Positions 39,674 through 48,516 of a DNA stretch of 64,000 nucleotides are shown in pieces (the first letter of the stretch is position 1; each line of letters opens with the position of its first letter). A program made the translations under genes and the position numbers. This stretch comes from Terriglobia bacterium (GTDB taxonomy: Bacteria; Acidobacteriota; Terriglobia; Bryobacterales; Bryobacteraceae), in assembly GCA_020073305.1 (NCBI GenBank), contig JAIQFK010000001.1, positions 1 through 64,000 of the forward strand, written 5' to 3'. The notes beneath the pieces are model-generated. The model made no database searches and was not told the origin of the DNA. It saw only the letters and a list, made by a program, of their open reading frames with translations.

Positions 39674-41152
39674 TCACAACCGGCCGCGCGAGCTCGTCGT
39701 GGACAGTGCAGCCTGCCCGCCTCCTCCCGCCGGCTCCTCGAAAAACACCGCCCATTTCTCCCGCGGCGGCGGCGCTGACAGCAGACTCACCGCAATCAAT
39801 CCGGCCACCGACACCGCCAGCGCGGGATACACCGCGTCCATGCTCCGGATCCATCCGTATTCCTGAAAGCGCACCTGAATCTCAAACGCGTCCCATACGA
39901 CCGTGATCATCGTGCCCAGAATAATCGAGGTCACCGCCCCCGCTGCCGTCGCCCGTTTCCAAAAGAACACCGCCATGATTGCCGGAGTCACCGCCGCGCC
40001 ATACACCGTGTACGCATATAATGCCGCCTTCAAGATCGACTCGAAATACGCCCCCTGCACCAGCGCGAAGATTCCCAGCCCCACCACTAGCGCGCGTGAC
40101 ACCACCAGCGTCCGCCGCTCGCTGGCGCTTGGGTTGATGAACCTTTTATATACGTCATGAATCAGGTTGCTCGCCGGTGAAAACAAGAAATTGTTCGCGG
40201 TCGAAATGACTTTGGCAAAGATCCCGCCCAGCAAGATCGCCCCCGCCACCGCCGGCAGCCCGAGCCGCGCCGTCATGGGAATGATCTCTCGCGGATTCGG
40301 CGTGTGAAACTTCGAACTGCCCACCACCGCGATCGTGATGATGACCGTCTCCAGTATCGTCGTCCCCACAATCCATCCCGCCACCGCCAGCTTCGCGTCC
40401 CGTTCCGACCGCGCCGAAAAGAACTTCTGATACATCCCCTGGTTCCCAATCAGCAGCAGAAACGTCGGCAGCAGAAATCCCATCGCCTGCGCCAACGTCA
40501 GTGGCCCCATGAAAGTGAAATGGTCCGGCGGAAGCGCCTGCTTCACCGCCGCCCATCCCCCCACGTTTGTGAGCAGCAGCGGCACCGCGACAATCGCGAT
40601 CACCGTCACCAGCGACCCGATGATCAGGTCCAGGTACGCCACCGACCCCATTCCCGCCAGCGCCGTGAATGCAATCACGAAGCCCGCGATGATGTACATC
40701 CCCGTAGTTTTTTCAAGCGATGGAAAAATCAGGTGCAACACGTCGCCGCCGGCTTTGAACTGGTAGCTCGTGATCATGGTGTACGAAATGACGATGGCCA
40801 CTGTCGCAAACACCCTCGCCGCCGTGTTGTATCGCGTCTCCAGCAGGTCCGGCACCGTGAATTGCGCGAACCGCCGCGCCCGTCCTGCAATCCACGCGAT
40901 CACAATCAGCCCGCACCACCCCCCGGCCGGCTGCCACAGCGCCGCGAATCCGTTGCGGTACGCGTTCTCTCCGCCCGCGAACAAGCTTCCCGCGCCAATC
41001 CACGAAGACAGCAGCGTGAAAATCAGCACCGGCCACCGCAAGCTTCTCCCCGCCACCAGAAAATCCGCCTGGCTGTGCACCCGCAGCGAGCGCAGCACCG
41101 CAGTGGCGAGCAGCATCGCCACGATAACGCAGATCACCACGACATAGATCAT
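39674..41152 (-). CDS. sodium:solute symporter (SSS family)
   Basis: The 492-residue protein has about 13 membrane helices and the SSS signature: FLVAGRSLRWPVLIFTLLSSWIGAGSLFAGGENAYRNG at helices 1-2, then IAGFVIAFTALAGMGSVAYLD. It couples sodium entry to uptake of an organic solute; the substrate is unknown. The ATG at 41152 gives the normal N-terminus. The last residues (QAALSTTSSRGRL) are encoded by the partial repeat copy D, so the native C-terminus was replaced or extended. It ends about 20 bases before the M24 peptidase start, and the two might serve peptide use. Confidence 0.88.
   Translation of the reverse strand: MIYVVVICVIVAMLLATAVLRSLRVHSQADFLVAGRSLRWPVLIFTLLSSWIGAGSLFAGGENAYRNGFAALWQPAGGWCGLIVIAWIAGRARRFAQFTVPDLLETRYNTAARVFATVAIVISYTMITSYQFKAGGDVLHLIFPSLEKTTGMYIIAGFVIAFTALAGMGSVAYLDLIIGSLVTVIAIVAVPLLLTNVGGWAAVKQALPPDHFTFMGPLTLAQAMGFLLPTFLLLIGNQGMYQKFFSARSERDAKLAVAGWIVGTTILETVIITIAVVGSSKFHTPNPREIIPMTARLGLPAVAGAILLGGIFAKVISTANNFLFSPASNLIHDVYKRFINPSASERRTLVVSRALVVGLGIFALVQGAYFESILKAALYAYTVYGAAVTPAIMAVFFWKRATAAGAVTSIILGTMITVVWDAFEIQVRFQEYGWIRSMDAVYPALAVSVAGLIAVSLLSAPPPREKWAVFFEEPAGGGGQAALSTTSSRGRL
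39691..39717 (+). repeat. 80-bp element, partial copy D (right arm)
   Basis: GAGCTCGTCGTGGACAGTGC followed by AGCCTGCCC matches the right half of copies A-C, including the ten bases before the arm in copy B. The left arm is too degraded to call. It overlaps the 3' end of the symporter gene. Confidence 0.6.
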
Positions 41153-41278
41153 GGGTTTTGGTTCAGACTTGATCTTACAGCTTAACGTGTCCGATCGAGC
41201 CAAGCCTGCGAAACGTATACCTACTTCCGAGTACGTCATCCGGCCGGAAACGACCCCAGGGCCGAAAGGCGATGCCAG

Positions 41279-44050
41279 TCACTCGTTTCGTAGCGCGGCC
41301 ATAGGATCGATGCGGGAGGCTCTCCGGGCAGGAGCGTAACTGGCGAAGATGGCGGCCCCGAGCAGAGTCGCCACCGCGGTCGCGAGTGCCAGCGGATCGT
41401 TGGGCTTCATTCCGTACAAAAACGATGCGACGAATTTCGACGCGACTAGCGCCATGGCGAGGCCGATCGCCAACCCGACTGCAGCTAGCACCATAACTTC
41501 ACGTAGAACCATTCGAACGACACGGCCTCGTTGCGCTCCTAGCGCCATCCGGATGCCGATCTCGCCGGTGCGGCGGGCGACGTTGTATGAGACGGTGCCA
41601 TAAAGACCGACACAGGCGATCACCAGGGCCAAGATCGCGAACCCACTGCACAACTCGGCAAACGTGATTTCCTGGTTGATCGTCTGGTTGATGTCCGCTA
41701 CCTGGGTTCGTACCTCGGACACTGGCACGCGTGCGTCCGCCTGGCGCACGATTTCGCGCACGGAGTTGACATACCGCAGCGGGTCACCCGCCGTGCGCAG
41801 CGCGTACACCACCTGATCCGGCCGCGGGTAGCCTTGGTTAAACGGGATATACGCTACCGGCGGGATCTTCTGCGTTAACCCTCCATAGCACGCGTTTCTG
41901 GACACACCGACGATCTCCATATCGCGCGCGATGCGGGCTCCTTCACCGGCTTCCCGCAGCGTCAGGTGCTGCCCCAGCGGATTCCGATCGCCGAAGTTGG
42001 CTTTGGCAAACACCTCGTTGATCACCGCAACAGCTGGCGAGCCGGGCCGGTCGCGTTCCTCGATATCACGGCCGGCCAGGATCGGAATCTGCATAGTTGT
42101 AAAGAACGCCGGTCCGACGGTCAGAATACGGTTGGCGTCATTCGGTGGCGCGCCGGATACGCCGAGAGGCAGTCCGGTCCCGGCGTCAATGAGCGAATCT
42201 TCCGAGAGACTCGCGTTGCGGACTCCCGCGATCATGCTGAAGCGCTTGCGCAGATCGCCGTAAAAGGCGGCAATCTCCGGGTCTGTGTGTCCGGCATTCC
42301 GGGCGTCCAACCGGAACAGCAGGACATTCTCGCGATTGAAGCCCAGCTCGATCGATTGCAGATTCGAAAGTGTCCGCACAAAGAGCCCAGCCGCTACCAG
42401 CATCAGCAGTGAGATGGCGATCTGCCCTAGCACCAGCACCTGGCTCAGGCTGACCCGCCGGAAGGCACGTCCCGCCTGCGGCCGGCCCGCTCGCGTTTCT
42501 TTCAGCGCCGACACGACGTCCACGCGCGTGGACTCGAGCGCCGGAGCAAGGCCGAACAGTACGCCCGTCAGAAGGGAAAGTGCGGCTGCCGCGCCCAGCA
42601 CGTGCCAGTTCAAGTTCGCGTGTAGTGTGAAGTTCGCACGTCCGTTGGCCAGTAGCAGTGTAAGGAATCGAATTCCCCAGATTGCGAGCACTATCCCCAG
42701 AGCCCCGCCCACCGACGCCAGCAGAACGCTTTCGGTCAGCAGTTGCCGCACAATGCGAAGCCGGCCCGCGCCCACGCTCAACCGCAGCGCCATCTCCCGC
42801 CTTCTCGCCGCGGCGCGCGCCAGCAGCAGATTGGCGACGTTGGCGCACGCCAGCGCCAGGATCATTCCCACCAGTGTCATCAGCACGTAAAGCGGTTGTG
42901 AATACTGCCGACGCAGGCTGTCCAGCCCACCCGCGCCTTCTTTCACCACCAGCGCGGGAAGGTTCGCCCTCTCCCGGTCATTGGCGGCGGTGCTCGCTAC
43001 CCATTGCTGAAATGCCGGCGCCAGCGCAGCCTGGGCTTGCGCCAGGCTCACTCCAGGACGCAATCGGCCCATCACCTGGACCCAATAGTAGTTCTGATCG
43101 AGGTAAGCCTCGGAGGAAAAGCCGAACTGTTTGCCGGCTCCCAGCAATTCATTGGTGTGCATCGGGAGATAGACGTCCGGAGCCGCCGCGGGATCCACGC
43201 CGAAGAACTCAGGCGGCGTGACCCCCACCACAGTGAAGGGCACGTTGTCGATCAGAATCGACTGGCCCGCCGCGCTGGCGGCTCCCCCAAAACGCCTTTG
43301 ACTGAAGCCATAGCTGACGACCGCCACCGCTGGAGCTCCCGCCTGGTCGTCGTCGGGACTAATCAGCCGCCCGGCGGCCGGGGAAACACCAAGTCCGCGA
43401 AAATAGTCGCCCGACACGTTCCAACCGGTGGCAAGGTCGGCTTGTCCTTTGAGGGTCAGGTTCAGCTTCCTCACTTGCCAGCCTTGGAAGTGGGCGAATA
43501 CCACAGAAAAGACGGAGTCCTTCTTCCGGAAAAGCTCGAAGGCCGGGAAGGGGAAAACACCGCCCGTGGCTCCCGACTTGGGTTCATCATAGGTGCCGCT
43601 GATGCTGTGCATGACGAAGTCGCGCTCGGCGGTCTTGGCATGCCAGTTCAGAACGACCAACGACTCGGGATCCGACACCGGCAGCGAGCGCAGCAGGATC
43701 GAGTCCATGAAGCTGTAGATCGCCGTGTTGGCTCCGATTCCCAGGGCCAGTGACGTGACCGCCAGCAATGTGAACAGCCGGTTGGCAGCCATGGTTCGGA
43801 AGGCGTATCGCAGATCTTGGCCGAGCTGCTCCACGATCGTCCATCCCCACACGGCGCGCGTGTCCTCTTGCACCAGCATGACGTTGCCCAACTCGCGCCG
43901 CGCCGCCCATCGGGCCTCTTCCGCCGCCATCCCCTCGTCTTGACGCTCGTCGGCTTCCTCCTCCAGGTGGAACTGGAGTTCCTCGCGCAGTTCGGCTTCC
44001 TTGCTACGGCGTTCGGTCAACCACCGCAACTTGCGAAAGAACGAGTTCAT
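41279..44050 (-). CDS. ADOP-type MacB/FtsX permease
   Basis: The 923-residue protein belongs to the acidobacterial duplicated orphan permease group. It has an N-terminal prefix helix (LREELQFHLEEEADERQDEG), then MacB-type periplasmic domain plus FtsX permease repeated twice. Membrane helices are seen near 100-120, 350-480 and 770-900, e.g. LFTLLAVTSLALGIGANTAI and GFAILALVIACVGLYGTVS. Such permeases lack a dedicated ATPase and probably export signals or hydrophobic compounds. AGGAGG precedes the ATG; its start overlaps the padR stop (ATGA), so it is controlled with padR2. Confidence 0.9.
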   Translation of the reverse strand: MNSFFRKLRWLTERRSKEAELREELQFHLEEEADERQDEGMAAEEARWAARRELGNVMLVQEDTRAVWGWTIVEQLGQDLRYAFRTMAANRLFTLLAVTSLALGIGANTAIYSFMDSILLRSLPVSDPESLVVLNWHAKTAERDFVMHSISGTYDEPKSGATGGVFPFPAFELFRKKDSVFSVVFAHFQGWQVRKLNLTLKGQADLATGWNVSGDYFRGLGVSPAAGRLISPDDDQAGAPAVAVVSYGFSQRRFGGAASAAGQSILIDNVPFTVVGVTPPEFFGVDPAAAPDVYLPMHTNELLGAGKQFGFSSEAYLDQNYYWVQVMGRLRPGVSLAQAQAALAPAFQQWVASTAANDRERANLPALVVKEGAGGLDSLRRQYSQPLYVLMTLVGMILALACANVANLLLARAAARRREMALRLSVGAGRLRIVRQLLTESVLLASVGGALGIVLAIWGIRFLTLLLANGRANFTLHANLNWHVLGAAAALSLLTGVLFGLAPALESTRVDVVSALKETRAGRPQAGRAFRRVSLSQVLVLGQIAISLLMLVAAGLFVRTLSNLQSIELGFNRENVLLFRLDARNAGHTDPEIAAFYGDLRKRFSMIAGVRNASLSEDSLIDAGTGLPLGVSGAPPNDANRILTVGPAFFTTMQIPILAGRDIEERDRPGSPAVAVINEVFAKANFGDRNPLGQHLTLREAGEGARIARDMEIVGVSRNACYGGLTQKIPPVAYIPFNQGYPRPDQVVYALRTAGDPLRYVNSVREIVRQADARVPVSEVRTQVADINQTINQEITFAELCSGFAILALVIACVGLYGTVSYNVARRTGEIGIRMALGAQRGRVVRMVLREVMVLAAVGLAIGLAMALVASKFVASFLYGMKPNDPLALATAVATLLGAAIFASYAPARRASRIDPMAALRNE

Positions 44051-44403
44051 TGTCCCTCCTGATCCGCCGGGTTCAAGATCAATCCCATGGCGCGCGAAAA
44101 TGCCCGCCATTTCGATTGCTCCGTCGCAAGCTGTTTCCGCCCGGAACGTGTGAGGCGATAGTACCTGGCCCGCTTGCCTTTGTCGGACAGCTCCCAGGAA
44201 GCTGCGATCCAGCCCTTCGCCTCCAGCCGGTGCAGAGCCGGGTACAGCGAACCAGTTTCTACCTGCAGCAGCTCTTCCGAGGTTCGCTGAATGTGCTTGG
44301 CGATGGCGTGGCCATGCGTGGGTCCGGCAAGCAGGGTGCGCAAGATGAGGAGGTCGAGCGTGCCTTGCAGCAGCTCTACACGCGACGGCGGCGCTTGATG
44401 CAT
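44047..44403 (-). CDS. PadR-family regulator of the ADOP permease
   Basis: The 118-residue repressor has ELLQGTLDLLILRTLLAGPTHGHAIAKHI as helix 1-2, then EELLQVETGSLYPALHRLEAKGWIAASWE as recognition helix and wing, and a short C-terminal helix (RKQLATEQSKWRAF). The pattern is the classic PadR-s1 group that sits before ADOP genes in Acidobacteria. The promoter and two operator copies lie right before the ATG, so it is likely autoregulated; the message should be leaderless. The stop codon overlaps the permease start. Confidence 0.93.
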   Translation of the reverse strand: MHQAPPSRVELLQGTLDLLILRTLLAGPTHGHAIAKHIQRTSEELLQVETGSLYPALHRLEAKGWIAASWELSDKGKRARYYRLTRSGRKQLATEQSKWRAFSRAMGLILNPADQEGQ

Positions 44404-44444
44404 TGTGTAGGCATTCTACTAAATGTTGTGTAGCGTGTCTACTA
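44404..44444 (-). promoter_or_regulatory. PadR2 promoter with two tandem operators
   Basis: Two copies of TGTGTAG-N5-CTACTA lie at 44404-44421 and 44427-44444, 23 bp apart; each has the palindromic core GTAG-N5-CTAC. On the minus strand TAGACA (44436-44441), 17 nt and TAGAAT (44413-44418) form the promoter. The ATG is nine bases after the -10. Each operator covers one promoter hexamer. Confidence 0.75.
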
Positions 44445-44566
44445 GGCTTGAGAATCCGCCTTGAACATCTGGAAGTTGAACCCCGGATCTATCCGCCGGG
44501 AACGCAGCAGTGTTGGCCGATTACGGCCCGCTCCCGGGTTAGCCTTCGGATCACTACAGATCATCG

Positions 44567-44602
44567 GTTCAGCCTCTTCTCCATCTCCTCCTGCCCGATC
44601 CC
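44567..44602 (+). repeat. 36-bp direct repeat, left copy
   Basis: An exact 36-base match to 46162-46197. It carries, on the minus strand, twelve codons of the DUF167 3' end (GIGQEEMEKRLN) out of context, downstream of the secreted-protein gene. The neighbouring bases 44445-44566 and 44603-44620 show nothing else. Confidence 0.9.
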
Positions 44603-44620
44603 AACGCGCGATGCCGCGTG

Positions 44621-45931
44621 TCAAGGTTTTGCTGGCGCCACGATGGTGATCCAGTTCGATTGAAATCCCCGAGGCACAACGTAGCGGCCCCGTGACGCGG
44701 TGAACACGAACGTGGCTACGGTAACCGGCTGGCCGGCAGCCGGCAAGATGATCGGTTTTCCCTGACGGGGCGCGCCGGCTCGTTGCAGGATCTCTTCCCG
44801 ATCCGGCTTGGCGAAAAGAGGCAGGGCAATACCATCCGCCTCCCAAGTCTCGAGCCGGATCGCGATGTCGAAACGGTCAGGTGAATCCATCCAGTGCTGC
44901 ATGCGGATGATCCTGGCGCGTACTGCGGCGCCCGCCGGGATCAACACCTTATCGGATCCATGAGCCCGCACGGGTTTGCGAACCTTCTCCACAACCAGAT
45001 CACCGGCAGCAGCGATATCCGTGTCGATGGGCGCAGTCAAGGTCAGCGAAACTGGCAGGCCTGCGGGAATAGTCAGCGGATCGGCGGTTTTTGTCTTCTG
45101 CCCGGTCGCGGTGGCCGGCGGCTCATCCCCGAATCGGATGGTTGCCTCGCCATGATATTCACGGCATCCGGAGTACGTCGTGGTGGTGTCGGTTTCGTAG
45201 TTGGCCGTCATGATGATGTGAAGCTGGCTCTGCTGCGGCAAAAGAAAGTCCCCTGTGCTCATCCGGACTCTCTCATAGTCCACGTTAGTCGCCGCCTCGC
45301 AAGTCTCGGCTTCGAACGGCAGTTCGCTGGTGTGAACCAACAAGTGCCGGAGATCGAACGAGTGGGGGTCGATCCGAACCATGCCGTCGTACGCGACCGG
45401 TTGCCAGTCGTGCCCGGCGTGCACGAGGTAGTGGCTTGCGCTCAGGGGCACCCGAAAACCGTACTGGTATAGCGTAGCGTCATCCACTGGTCTTTCACCG
45501 TCGAATTCGAAGCGGGCGGCTCCCCCGGTGAAAATGTCAGAGAGGAATGTTCCCAGCGCTCCAGTGCCGAACGGTCCGCCGCCGACGAGATCGAAGATGC
45601 TCTTCGAGTCGAACTGGCTGGCGCCTGCCCACGAGCCGATCTCATTGCCGCGGGAAACCTTGACGTCGAGCCGCAACCGGTCCGCCATATAGAGTTGCAA
45701 AGGATAAGCCGGCCGTACGCCAAGCTCGACCTCGCTGCAGGCAGGAACGGGTTGCGCCTGCTTCGGCCGCCGGAAGTACTTTCGGTTCACGGTTTGAACA
45801 CAGGTGTAGTTGGGCAGGCGCTCACTTCTGTCCACGAGACGGTCGCGCGCGTGCGCCAATACGTCGGTCGGGTCGGGGGCGGACTGGGCACAGAGCGCGC
45901 CGGCTACCGCGAAGAAAATACCGGCACGCAT
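44621..45931 (-). CDS. exported acidobacterial conserved protein
   Basis: The 436-residue protein has a signal peptide (MRAGIFFAVAGALCAQSA). A conserved start to the mature part follows (ERLPNYTCVQTVNRKYFRR) that I know from many Acidobacteria secreted proteins. Further on come a beta-rich middle with GCREYHGEATIRFG and a C-terminal domain with KVLIPAGAAVRARI, DRFDIAIRLETWEADG and a hydrophobic end. Function unknown. It sits between two exact 36-bp direct repeats with repeat copy B upstream, so the segment may have been inserted or duplicated here. A start at 45949 would add six residues. Confidence 0.75.
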   Translation of the reverse strand: MRAGIFFAVAGALCAQSAPDPTDVLAHARDRLVDRSERLPNYTCVQTVNRKYFRRPKQAQPVPACSEVELGVRPAYPLQLYMADRLRLDVKVSRGNEIGSWAGASQFDSKSIFDLVGGGPFGTGALGTFLSDIFTGGAARFEFDGERPVDDATLYQYGFRVPLSASHYLVHAGHDWQPVAYDGMVRIDPHSFDLRHLLVHTSELPFEAETCEAATNVDYERVRMSTGDFLLPQQSQLHIIMTANYETDTTTTYSGCREYHGEATIRFGDEPPATATGQKTKTADPLTIPAGLPVSLTLTAPIDTDIAAAGDLVVEKVRKPVRAHGSDKVLIPAGAAVRARIIRMQHWMDSPDRFDIAIRLETWEADGIALPLFAKPDREEILQRAGAPRQGKPIILPAAGQPVTVATFVFTASRGRYVVPRGFQSNWITIVAPAKP

Positions 45932-46051
45932 ACCTCGAGCATACGCCACAGATTGCGGGCGCTGCGCTGATGTCGCGACACATCACGCCGATCCGTTCCG
46001 CCGGAAGCTACGATTGAGCGCAACATCATGGATATTCGAACTTGCAGCAAC

Positions 46052-46131
46052 GGGGACTGGCTCCACTGTCCCTAATCTACGCGCTCACGACCTATCGAAC
46101 TGCCTCGTCGTGGACAGTGCAGCCTGTCCCC
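46052..46131 (+). repeat. 80-bp inverted-repeat element, copy B
   Basis: Left arm GGGGACTGGCTCCACTGTCC (46052-46071) and right arm GGACAGTGCAGCCTGTCCCC (46112-46131). It lies between the secreted-protein gene and DUF167, inside the segment bracketed by the 36-bp direct repeats. The 40-nt middle is about 70 per cent identical to that of copy A. Confidence 0.88.
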
Positions 46132-46155
46132 TTTCTTCCAAGCCGACTGCCGCTC

Positions 46156-46437
46156 TCACCTGTTCAGCCTCTTCTCCATCTCCTCCTGCCCGATCCCGTC
46201 AATCTCCACCACTTTCATCCGGCTCGTCAATCCCGACACGATCCGCACCCGCGACTTCGCCACGCCCGCCAGCTTTGCGAGAAATGCAATGCACTCTGCA
46301 TTTGCTTTCCCGTCCACAGGCGGCGCCGCCAGTTGCAACCGGTACGCCTGTTCCATGCGTCCCGCCACGCGCGTCACTCTCGCCCGCGGCTGCACCTTTA
46401 CGGTAATGCGCGCTCTCGCGCCGGTTTCTTTTGCCAC
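46156..46437 (-). CDS. DUF167 (YggU-family) protein
   Basis: The 93-residue protein is a typical DUF167 member: ARITVKVQPRARVTRV at the N-terminus, YRLQLAAPPVDGKANAECIAFLAKLAGV in the middle, and SRVRIVSGLTSRMKVVEIDG at the end. The small alpha/beta fold has no assigned biochemical role. It overlaps the end of the upstream ABC gene by 40 bases, so it is translated from the same message. Its last twelve codons are duplicated 1.6 kb downstream. Confidence 0.88.
   Translation of the reverse strand: MAKETGARARITVKVQPRARVTRVAGRMEQAYRLQLAAPPVDGKANAECIAFLAKLAGVAKSRVRIVSGLTSRMKVVEIDGIGQEEMEKRLNR
46162..46197 (+). repeat. 36-bp direct repeat, right copy
   Basis: Identical to 44567-44602 and in the same orientation. 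Here the sequence is in its native place, encoding the C-terminus of DUF167 on the minus strand, so this copy is the likely source. Confidence 0.9.
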
Positions 46438-47621
46438 TCGACTTTCGCCCTCAGGTTTACCACTCCCGCCAGCGCTCGCGCATCCACCACCTCGAAAGCC
46501 AGCACGTCATCGAGCCAGTCGTGGCTCGACCCGTCCGCGTTCTGCGTCGCCACCGTCAACGTGTACTGCTGCGGCGCCAGCCAGCACTCGAACCGGAATT
46601 CCAAATCCAGCTCATCGCCCGCCTCGAACTCGCCGAGCGCCACCTGCTCCACTCGCGTATTGGTGCCGTAAACCTCCATCCCGATCCGGTTGCGGATCAG
46701 CAGCCCCACCATCGGCTCGGACTTCGCCTGATGAAACACGCATCGCACCCGCACGCGCACCGCCTCGCCGCTCGCCACTGCCTTCACCCGCTCGCCGCTC
46801 GCGTCGAGCAGCTCGACATCCAGAATCTCACTCGTGCGGTCGCCGTGCCGAAAGCCGGCAGTAAGCCTCCCCTCTCGCGGCTCCGCATCGGCTCTCTGCT
46901 TCTCCAGCACCAGCCCGATGTATTGATTGATCACCTGTTTGGGCTCGCCTTGCGCGTGGATGTGCCCGCCCACCAGCAGAATCGCCCGGTCCGAAAGCTG
47001 CTTCACCAGGCCCAGGTCGTGCGAGACGAAGAGAACCGTGATTTTGCGCTCGCGCAGCTCCTGAAATTTCCGCACGCACCGGTTCGCAAAAACCGCGTCC
47101 CCAACCGCCAGCGCTTCGTCCACTACCAGGATGTCCGGCTCCACATGAATCGCCGTTGCAAACGCCAGCCGCACGTACATGCCCGTCGAGTATTCTTTCA
47201 CCGGCCGTTCGAAAAACTCGCCGATATCCGCAAACGCCTCGATAGATGGCCGCGCGCGTTCAATGGCGGCGCGGCTGAGACCCATGATCTCGCCGTTCAA
47301 AAACACATTCTCGCGCCCCGTGAACTCGGGATTGAATCCCGCCCCCAGTTCCAGCAGCGCCGCCACCCGGCCACGGGCCACCACGCGCCCGATCGTCGGC
47401 TGCAGGATGCCGCACACAATTTGCAGCAGCGTGCTTTTGCCGCAGCCATTCGGCCCCACGATACCCAGCGTCTCACCCTTATCGACATTGAAGCTGATGT
47501 CGCGCAGCGCCCAGAAATCGCGATGCAGTTGTCGGGACGGGAAGGGAATCAGCTCGCGAATGCGATCCGAGGGATGCCGATACAGCCGGTACAGCTTGGA
47601 AACGCTCTGAACCAGGACCAC
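46398..47621 (-). CDS. Wzt-type ABC transporter ATPase for surface glycan export
   Basis: The 407-residue protein has an ABC ATPase domain (residues about 1-245): Walker A GPNGCGKSTL, signature YSTGMYVRLAFA, Walker B ILVVDEALAVGD, and the H loop VSHDLG. The C-terminal 150 residues form a Wzt_C-type immunoglobulin-like domain that in O-antigen exporters reads the modified glycan end (e.g. VGLLIRNRIGMEVYGTNT). The partner permease (Wzm) is not adjacent, which is unusual. The start is GTG. It neighbours an FkbM methyltransferase and shares the glycan theme of the window. Confidence 0.9.
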   Translation of the reverse strand: MVLVQSVSKLYRLYRHPSDRIRELIPFPSRQLHRDFWALRDISFNVDKGETLGIVGPNGCGKSTLLQIVCGILQPTIGRVVARGRVAALLELGAGFNPEFTGRENVFLNGEIMGLSRAAIERARPSIEAFADIGEFFERPVKEYSTGMYVRLAFATAIHVEPDILVVDEALAVGDAVFANRCVRKFQELRERKITVLFVSHDLGLVKQLSDRAILLVGGHIHAQGEPKQVINQYIGLVLEKQRADAEPREGRLTAGFRHGDRTSEILDVELLDASGERVKAVASGEAVRVRVRCVFHQAKSEPMVGLLIRNRIGMEVYGTNTRVEQVALGEFEAGDELDLEFRFECWLAPQQYTLTVATQNADGSSHDWLDDVLAFEVVDARALAGVVNLRAKVEWQKKPARERALP

Positions 47622-47745
47622 AGGCCTAATTCAAAACGATAACACCGATTGTGGGCCGGACCCCCAGGTCCGCCTGCCGCTGGTCGCAAGGCTGGTTCAA
47701 TCATCGCTCAGGGATAGGTTTCGGGATAACATTGATGGAGCCAGC

Positions 47746-48516
47746 ATGATGCGACGACTCCATCTCCCTGATGGCCTGGAAGTGTTCTCCCTGAATGCCG
47801 ATGAAACGCGGTTCGTCCACCGCGAGGTGTTCGAGGCGCGTTGTTACCTGCAACACGGCATCGAGCTTCGCGACGGTGACTGTGTATTCGACGTTGGCGC
47901 CAACATCGGGCTGGCCACGGTTTTCTTTCATCGCGAACGCCGCGGAGTTCGCATCTTTGCCTTCGAACCTAGCCCGGTGGCCTGTGAGTGTCTGCGGGCT
48001 AACGTCGAGCTCCATGGAGCCGACGCCCGCGTCTTCGAATGCGGACTATCTCGCGAGCCTGGCACGGCGGAGTTCACGTTCTATCCCGCAAACTCCGTGA
48101 TGTCGGGATTCCACGCTGACCTCGAAGCCGATCGCGGCGCCACCAAGACGTATATGGTCAACAGCGGCGTCGCGCCGCAAGACGCCGAGCGGCTCCTCGG
48201 CTTCAAGTTTCGGAAAACAACCTTTCCTTGCCCCTTGCGGACGCTCTCCGAAATTGTGGACCAAGAACGTGTAGCGCGGATTGATCTATTGAAAGTGGAT
48301 GTCGAGAAGAGCGAGCGAGAGGTTCTTGCCGGAATTCGGAGCGATCATTGGGACCTCATTCGCCAAGCCGTTATCGAGGTCCACGATGAGACAGGCGGTC
48401 TGGACCAGGTCCAAACCCTCTTGGCCAAGCACGGTCTTGGTGTCGTCACGGAACAGGATCCGTTGCTCAAAGGTACCAGCCTCTTCACAGTATTCGCTTC
48501 TCGTAACTCGTTGTAG
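47746..48516 (+). CDS. FkbM-family methyltransferase
   Basis: The 256-residue SAM-dependent enzyme has the FkbM pattern: CVFDVGANIGLATVFF (SAM motif I), IFAFEPSPVACECL (acidic end of beta 2), LLKVDVEKSEREVLAG (the IDVEG-type motif) and AVIEVHD. FkbM enzymes O-methylate sugars, polyketides or lipids. It is divergent from the Wzt-type ATPase, so methylation of an exported glycan is plausible, which is also how some O-antigens are terminated. A start two codons later is possible. A perfect 20-bp palindrome directly follows its stop. Confidence 0.87.
   Translation: MMRRLHLPDGLEVFSLNADETRFVHREVFEARCYLQHGIELRDGDCVFDVGANIGLATVFFHRERRGVRIFAFEPSPVACECLRANVELHGADARVFECGLSREPGTAEFTFYPANSVMSGFHADLEADRGATKTYMVNSGVAPQDAERLLGFKFRKTTFPCPLRTLSEIVDQERVARIDLLKVDVEKSEREVLAGIRSDHWDLIRQAVIEVHDETGGLDQVQTLLAKHGLGVVTEQDPLLKGTSLFTVFASRNSL

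Noticed and set aside
39654-39854. N-terminal extension of the M24 peptidase to base 39854
   Set aside because: It is antisense-overlapping the end of the symporter and repeat copy D; the ATG at 39653 gives the family N-terminus.
38502-39866. Long plus-strand open frame of 454 codons antisense to the M24 peptidase
   Set aside because: His/Arg/Pro-rich translation with no fold; the opposite strand carries all five metal ligands of an M24 enzyme. A mirror effect of high GC.
46431-47642. Plus-strand open frame of 403 codons antisense to the Wzt-type ATPase
   Set aside because: The minus strand encodes Walker A, signature and Walker B motifs in order; the plus frame is Arg/His/Gln-rich noise.
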